Assembly: GCA_009602725.1 (NCBI GenBank)
Contig: WELB01000209.1
Location: 209,501 to 249,760 of the forward strand
Origin: Spirogloea muscicola
Lineage: Eukaryota > Streptophyta > Zygnematophyceae > Spirogloeales > Spirogloeaceae
DNA: 40,260 nt
Direction of reading: 5' to 3'
In this document: positions 34,777 through 40,260 of the stretch, piece after piece
Numbering within the stretch: position 1 is the stretch's first letter
Layout of the letters: every line of letters begins with the position of its first letter
Notes under the pieces: model-generated
The model's database searches: none
What the model saw: only the letters and a program-made list of their open reading frames with translations
Told to the model about the DNA's origin: nothing
Translations under genes and position numbers: made by a program

Positions 34777-35307
34777 TGTAATGAACCAGCCATTTGGTTA
34801 AGCCACGTGGCTCTGTTGGCATTACATGACCGGCTATTTGGGACAAGTGGGCCCGCCAGGTGGCGGGCTGGCTTGCCGGGCAAATGGCCCGCCCGTCCAG
34901 AAATACCCTCGCTAGGATCCGCCCGTTCAAGGGAGGATCTTGGGCCCGCCCGCAAGGACAGGCCTTGGGGCGACCCGCTCACACCCCTGGAGGGGGGGTG
35001 GCACGGGGAAGCACGAAGAGCCTTGGGGGCTGAGGCTCAGAAGGAGTTCGAGCCGGTGAAGCCCAGGAGCAGCCTTGCCGCTGCTCGCCGCCGCAGCCGC
35101 CGCCGCACCTTGCTGCGGGGCCTGCTGCGCCGGCCTGCGCCCAGGAGGTGGAGTCGCCGCCAGACGGCGGCGCCACAGGGCCTGTCCTCCGTTGCGCCTA
35201 TGCGCTAGTGCTTTGCCTGTGTAGTGGGTTGGTCCCTAAACCCCCTACAGCCGAACTCAAGAAGGACTGCTCACCCTAACTGCGTGTGTAGGGCGAGGTT
35301 CCTTACA
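34777..35307 (+). mobile_element. 3' LTR A of gypsy element 1 (531 bp)
   Basis: TGTAATGAACC..GGTTCCTTACA, with TG/CA ends. Internal features: a gtcgccgccagacggcggcg palindrome near 35152, and ggtccctaaacccc near the end. It agrees closely with the inverted copy at 28488-28930. Confidence 0.88.
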
Positions 35308-35539
35308 CCGCCGATGGGCGGCGAATCTGGCCATGTGCCAGAGGCTGGTCCGTACCCCAGTTCTGGCCACTCCCTCAGCTGCGCGTGCTGCTTTGCGATT
35401 GGGGATGTGACTTGCGCGCTGCCATAATAGCTTTGCTTGTCTGGGGCACCAGCTTGCTTGATTTCATGTGGTAGTATCGTCTCTTCGGTGTATTTAGGCC
35501 CTCCACTGACTTGGCCCTCGGTGTGTTGGTGTAAAGGCA
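35308..35539 (+). other. Leader of gypsy element 2 with decayed primer site
   Basis: catgtgccagaggctggtcc at 35332-35351 aligns with the element 1 leader atgtggtatcagaggcggtc, so a damaged primer site follows the same LTR after about 25 extra bases. The two elements therefore seem to share one LTR. Confidence 0.5.
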
Positions 35540-37588
35540 TGGAGTCCGAGGACTCAAGTGCGCAACCTAGCGCCCCTACGCCGGCAGTACCAGCGGCCGA
35601 GGTCGAGGAAGTGGCTAACGGGATGGCGGAGCTCCAAGCGCCTGAACCAGAGCCAGACGGCCTTACAACGGCTGATGCGCGGCGCCTAAGGCGCCTGCGG
35701 GAGCTCGTCAGCCGCGATCCCTGGTGGGGATCCGCTGGTAAGCCTGTGTTGACGGCGTTGAGCGAGGAGGTACGGGTCCTGATCAGCCGCATGTCCGTGG
35801 ATGAGCAGCGTACTCGTCGCCTCCGAGCTAAAGTGAGCCATGGTGCGCGGTTGGGTCGAGCCCAGCCGTGCCAGCCCTCGAAGTTCGGTGGGACGGGGAG
35901 CCTCGCAGCATGGATCCGGGAGATGAACGCATGGTTTGCACTATGCGAGGCGCCGGTGACGTCCCGCGTGGGAACCGCCGCCACCTACCTCACCGGAGAT
36001 CCAGCCGCCATATGGGAAAGCACGAAATCGTTCTCACACCCAGAGAGTACAATACCTGAGACTTTCACACGCGCTCGTTGACCACCTTGTAGGGCGAGGT
36101 CCATGCGGAGCTTAACGCCCGTAATCAGCTCGACGCAATTTGTATGGGCGACGACGACTTGGAAGATTATGTACGGCGTTTTCATCTCATCCTGATGAAG
36201 TGTGGTAATATGAACCCCATGGACCGAGTCCAAAGATTTTAAGCTGGCCTCCCGCAGCATGTGACGGCTTTGTCCCAGCTTGACAAGCTCACGCACGAAG
36301 CAGTAACTACCCCCGACAAGTTTATCGAGCAAGCGCGACAATCTTTTTCAATATACCCGACGAAGAAGCGCTTGCTCCGAGGTGAGGACCGTGACGCGCC
36401 GGGACCTTCTGTGGTGAAGCGTCTGAAGCCTCGCAACGGCTATGGTATTAAGCCTCGGCAGCAACCTCGGTCGGCTGTAGTATCCAAGGGGAAGTCCAAG
36501 TTCGTCCCCAAGGAGGATCGAGCATGCTATCGCTGCAGCAACAAGGGGCATCGCATTCGGGACTGCCCACAATCGCCAAAGCATCCGACGTCGTCTACGC
36601 CAACCTCCACACGCCCGAAGGGCCAGTACAAGGGTTAAGGGAAAAGTGAGTTCCCTTCCTTATCTCCCTTATGGATTATTCAGCGGCATGGTGTGCAAAT
36701 GCTGTTTAACTTGTAGGACGAGCTTGTCCAAAGTCTCTTATGCCAGTAGTATGCTCTTTGCACGTGCTTAAGCAAGCGCTGGTGGACGAAGGCCCCCTTG
36801 TTGTACGGGTTCCTTCTTATCAGTTGCAGGAAGCGGCTAGCATGTACCTGAGCTGGATCAGTTTCCACGGTACTGGTCTTCTTTTTGAGCCGTGCAGTCG
36901 TGGATTAAAAACTCTACCTCCAAAGGGGGCTGGCTTTGTTGTGTCGCCGGAAGGCGGGCCACCTCTACGTGAATTACAAAGGAGGAGGCGTTTCTCCAAG
37001 ACCTCCCAAACTGCTCGTATTTGTAGCACGGCAATTCATTCTTACGGTAGTAAGTGCTTCGGCACTCAGCGATGACTCGCCGACTATGTTGTTCTCCGGA
37101 CTGCTGGCTAGTCAGCCAGCCCAGGCTCCTTATAGATACGGGAGCTACCGTCTCCTGTTTTAGTAAGAAACTTGTCAGTGAAAATGGTTTGATTGTATGA
37201 CCGACTGTTATCTCGCAAGGCACATTGGCAAATGGACGAAGTGCCAAATTTTTGGGCCTATGTCAAGTCCCTTTACGCATTCATATGACGGTTGTGTCTT
37301 GCCATGTCATTGAGTGGGCACTGGGCTTTTATGTGATACTGGTCGATGACTGACTGTGTGCTACTGGGGCCCTCCTCGATTTTGACAAGCGGAATTGCTC
37401 GGGCCGACGAGGTTCTCGTCGTTTTGTACTGCACAAAGACGTCCCCCTTGTATCATCGCCTGTGACAGACTCCTATATTCAGCTGTCGGCTGTGCAGTTT
37501 AAGACGGTCCTTCACGCTGAACCCACCTCGGCTGTGTATCTGCTAATGGTGATGAAAGGTGAGTCACCCCCGGGCTCAGTAGTAGTGA

Positions 37589-37722
37589 GTTATGTGTAGC
37601 TGCTTCGTTTCATTTTTGTGCTTGTAGTTCTTTGTATTTCCCCTGGCCCCTTCTCGTCCTTTGTTCATTCTTTTTTGGGCTGGCTTTTCCAGCCCCTATC
37701 TCAATGGGCGAGCCCTTGTCTC
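37589..37722 (+). mobile_element. Tail-only LINE insertion inside gypsy element 2
   Basis: tgtagctgcttcg, then ctggccccttctcgtcctttgttcattcttttttgggctggcttttccagcccctatctcaatgggcgagccctt matches the 3' UTR of the copy at 9940-10840 from its stop codon on. It lies between protease and RT. The hairpin is at 37677-37695. tctcaatg occurs twice near the right end, and no clear target duplication is seen. Confidence 0.8.
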
Positions 37723-39841
37723 AATGTGGCCTCACATGATGCGGCTCTTGACAGTCTATTGGCAGAGCTTGCGGATGTATTCTCCGATGCTTTCCCAGAC
37801 GGTTTGCTTCCTGACCGAGGCGTAACACACACAACTCCAGTGGAGCCCAGCGCTTCGCCGCCGTACCGTCCGATGTATCGAGTAAGTCCTCTTGAAATTC
37901 GGAAATGGCAGCCCCGAGTGGAGGAACTACTACGCATATCGAGCCTTCCCAGTCGCAGTACGTTGCACCGATCCTCTCCGTGAAAAAGAAGGATGGTAAT
38001 TTCGAATATGCATGGATTATCGAGCCTTGAACAAAGCTCACTATCAAAAACCAGTATCTTTTGCCTCGAATAGACGACCTGTTCGATCGTCTAGCGGAAG
38101 CCAAAGCTCCCTCGATCTGCAAAGCAGTTACCATCAAATTCGGATCACACCTGAGACGTCCCGAAGTCGGCGTTCCGTACGCCGCTCGGTCACTTCCAGT
38201 TCAAGGTGCTCAGCATTGGTTCAACCAATGCACCTGCCACATCTCAGGCTGTGATGACGAAAGTCTTTGGCCCCCTACTGTATGCATTTGTGCTGGCCTA
38301 TTTGGATGACATATTGGTGTTCAGTAAAACGCTTGAGGAGCACGTACGACACCTGCGGCAAGTGCTGCAATTACTGCGTGCAAAACAAGTGTATGCCAAG
38401 AGATCCAAATGTGTCTTTCACCAGCCTGAGCGGACATACATAGGGCATGTTTTGGGCAAAGACGGGGTACGCGTCGACCCCAAAAAGACTGCAGCAGTAA
38501 AGGACTGGCCAGTGGCACGGAATGTGCCACTGTTGCGTCACTCGTAAGGACGTCAGCTGGGTGTGGACGTCCGAATGCCAGAAAGCATTCGAGGATTTCA
38601 AACGGGTCCTGGTGAATCCACCCGTTTTGGCCCTGCCTCGAGAAGGCGTGCCATTTGAAGTAGTATGTGACGCCTCTTTGATCGACATCGGTGCCGTACT
38701 CTTGCAGGAGGGTCATCCCGTCGCATTTGAGATTCGCCTGCTTCGTCCTGCAGAACGTAATTACACTACGGGGTAGCAAGAGCTCCTTGCTGTTGTGCAC
38801 GCCTTACGTGCGTGGCGATGCTATCTCGATAGTGTTGACATTGCGGTTGTAACGGACCACTGTCCGTTGACCTACTTTCACACAAAACAGCAATTAAGCA
38901 GGCGTCAAGCGCGGTGGGCTGAGTGCAAAGCACAACTCCGTTTCTAGTGGTTGTACCGCCCTGGATGAATGAATGTTGCAGACCCGGTGAGTCGCAAGAT
39001 TGCAGGGGCTGCTGTTGCGGCTGTCTTGCACGCTTCAAGGGGTCAGACCGCAGACATGGGGCCTACTCGTGGAGCTGCTCGGCAGTCCACCGCCAACCTC
39101 TCTGAGCTGTATGTGCGTATCCGTGATGTGTATAGCCATGGCTTGCAGATGAAATCAATACACGCACACTTATAAATGACCAAGGCTTTTGGTGGCGAGG
39201 TGACGTCTTGTAGTCCCTGACTGCAGTGCCTTGCGCAGCACAATCTTGCAAGAACTGCATGAGCCTCCGTGTAGTGGTCATTTGGGTATGGGAAAGACAA
39301 AGAAAGCTGCCCAGCTTCTCTTCCGGTGGCCGGACTTGAAAGTCCAAGTGGAATCTTTTGTGAAGACTTGTGCCACCTGCCAGCGCAGTAAGGCACGCTC
39401 TCATAAGCCTGCCGGGTTGCTCCGACCTTTGGAGATTCCTCCGAGGAACTGGATATACGTGTGGGTTTTATGAGCCAGTTGCCAATGACGCGGAACGACC
39501 ATGACGCCATTGTCATATTTGTGGATCGTCTGATTGAAATGGCGCATTTTGTGCCTACGACCACAGAGCTGTCAGCCAAGGAATTGCTGGTACATTCGTG
39601 GACCGAACATGGAAGCTGCACAGAATCCCCAAGCAGATCGTGTCTGACCGCGAACCCCGCTTTACGGGGCACTTCTGGAGAGAAGTGTGCAGGCCGATTG
39701 GCACTCAGCAATCCATGTCCACGGCTTTCCATCCCCAGACAGATGGTCAGACGGAAAGAATGAACCGGGTGTTGGAAGACATTTTACTGCATATTGTAAA
39801 CCCCAGCCAAAGCGACTGGGATGTGTATCTTGCTCCAGTGG

Positions 39842-39895
39842 AGTACGCCGTGAACATGCCTTCCACGGTGAGTACGCCGTGAACAATGCCTTCCA
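39842..39895 (+). repeat. 27-bp tandem duplication in the gypsy 2 integrase region
   Basis: gagtacgccgtgaac(a)atgccttccac occurs twice in direct succession, once without the a. Element 1 has a single copy at the equivalent place (gaatatgccgtgaacgatgcc). Confidence 0.85.
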
Positions 39896-40052
39896 CGAGT
39901 CGACTAAAACCACACCCTTCTTTCTTAATCACGGTCAGCATCCCCGAGCACCTTTACAGATGGGGAGGCCGAACGTGTGCCGGCCGCAGTGAATTTCACC
40001 GGCAACCTCCTGGAAGCTCAGTGGAGGGCTAGGCAGTGCTTGGAGATTGCCG

Positions 40053-40260
40053 CAGCAGAGATTGAAGATAACTCTCCTTCACCGGGGATGCGGGATGTAT
40101 GTTTCAGAGGATCAGAGATGAGGTTATGTTCATGAGAAACCAGTCCCTGAGTCCGCAAGTGACGTAGAAAAGCTGCAGGTCTGCAACTTATAAAGGATCC
40201 TGTGGCATAGATTTTCCGTCAGTTCACTAAGCAGTTTGCTGGAAACACCATGAAGCACAG
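40053..40260. repeat. Direct repeat, copy 2 (partner at 27945-28151), cut by the window end
   Basis: Begins cagcagagattgaagataac and matches copy 1 with one extra T to the last base of the window. On its left it joins gypsy element 2 abruptly. Confidence 0.97.

Larger units (their letters stand above)
35540..40052 (+). pseudogene. Gypsy element 2 (Ty3/gypsy Gag-Pol), heavily decayed, 3' truncated
   Basis: Gag starts MESEDSSAQPS (35540) and has SLAAWIREMNAWFALCE, ATYLTGDPAAIWES, then a break. The frame 36261-36638 ends with the zinc knuckle CYRCSNKGHRIRDC. A counterpart of element 1's extra domain follows (QLQEAASMYLSW, 36821-36856), then the protease LLIDTGATVSCF near 37125. A LINE tail is inserted at about 37589-37722. 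RT resumes with LAELADVFSDAFPDGL and RPMYRVSPLE, and reaches YLDDILVFSKTLEEH (38206-38547). About 100 bp of the RT-RNase H link is deleted near 38535. RNase H (VVCDASLIDIGAVL), integrase zinc finger (CSGHLGMGKTKKA, CATCQRS) and core (DREPRFTGHFW, QTDGQTERMN) follow in several frames. A 27-bp tandem duplication sits at 39842-39895. The element stops at 40052; chromodomain and 3' LTR are absent. Confidence 0.85.

Overview
The window is eukaryotic nuclear DNA, most likely from a chlorophyte (green) alga. Three host genes are recognisable: a ribosome-biogenesis DEAD-box helicase, a plant-type serine acetyltransferase and a METTL2/6/8-type tRNA methyltransferase. They carry many short GT-AG introns, with exons that join in phase. 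Short plant-type telomere units (CCCTAAA), Ty3/gypsy chromoviruses and a TGTAA signal behind one gene fit the same placement. The species cannot be named. Two ambiguous bases (18816 and 28487) and several one-base frame breaks suggest a draft-quality or long-read assembly.

Layout. 1-3040 (+): last ten exons of a DDX56/DBP9-like helicase. 3980-6070 (-): seven-exon serine O-acetyltransferase whose last two exons add a C-terminal EF-hand. The two genes converge on a short LINE remnant. 6071-17278: a repeat-rich block dominated by 5'-truncated, mostly dead non-LTR retrotransposons, in both orientations. These encode a reverse transcriptase (QGDP, YVDD) and a C-terminal Cys/His plus restriction-like endonuclease module, and end in a stereotyped GGGCTGGC hairpin 3' UTR. 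17279-18916 (-): five-exon METTL6-like gene. 18937-24300: more LINE pieces, an LTR and a broken gypsy element. 24281-27225 (-): gypsy element 3, carrying a 732-bp solo LTR with a perfect 5-bp target duplication. 27226-28487: low-repeat DNA with no recognised gene. 28488-35307 (+): gypsy element 1, a chromovirus with LTRs, tRNA-iMet primer site, Gag-Pol and chromodomain. 35308-40052 (+): older gypsy element 2. The last 208 bases repeat 27945-28151.

How the parts relate. The three genes are unrelated housekeeping functions (60S ribosome assembly, cysteine synthesis, tRNA m3C modification) and form no operon or cluster. Both minus-strand genes begin just downstream of same-strand LINE 3'-end hairpin modules, so LINE debris probably forms part of their promoters or leaders. 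The rest is nested transposon history: LINE in gypsy, solo LTR in gypsy, LINE tail in gypsy.

Most worth following up: the serine acetyltransferase/EF-hand fusion; the hairpin architecture shared by several LINE subfamilies; an unassigned conserved domain between zinc knuckle and protease in two gypsy elements; the inverted 5' LTR; and the 12.1-kb-spaced direct repeat.
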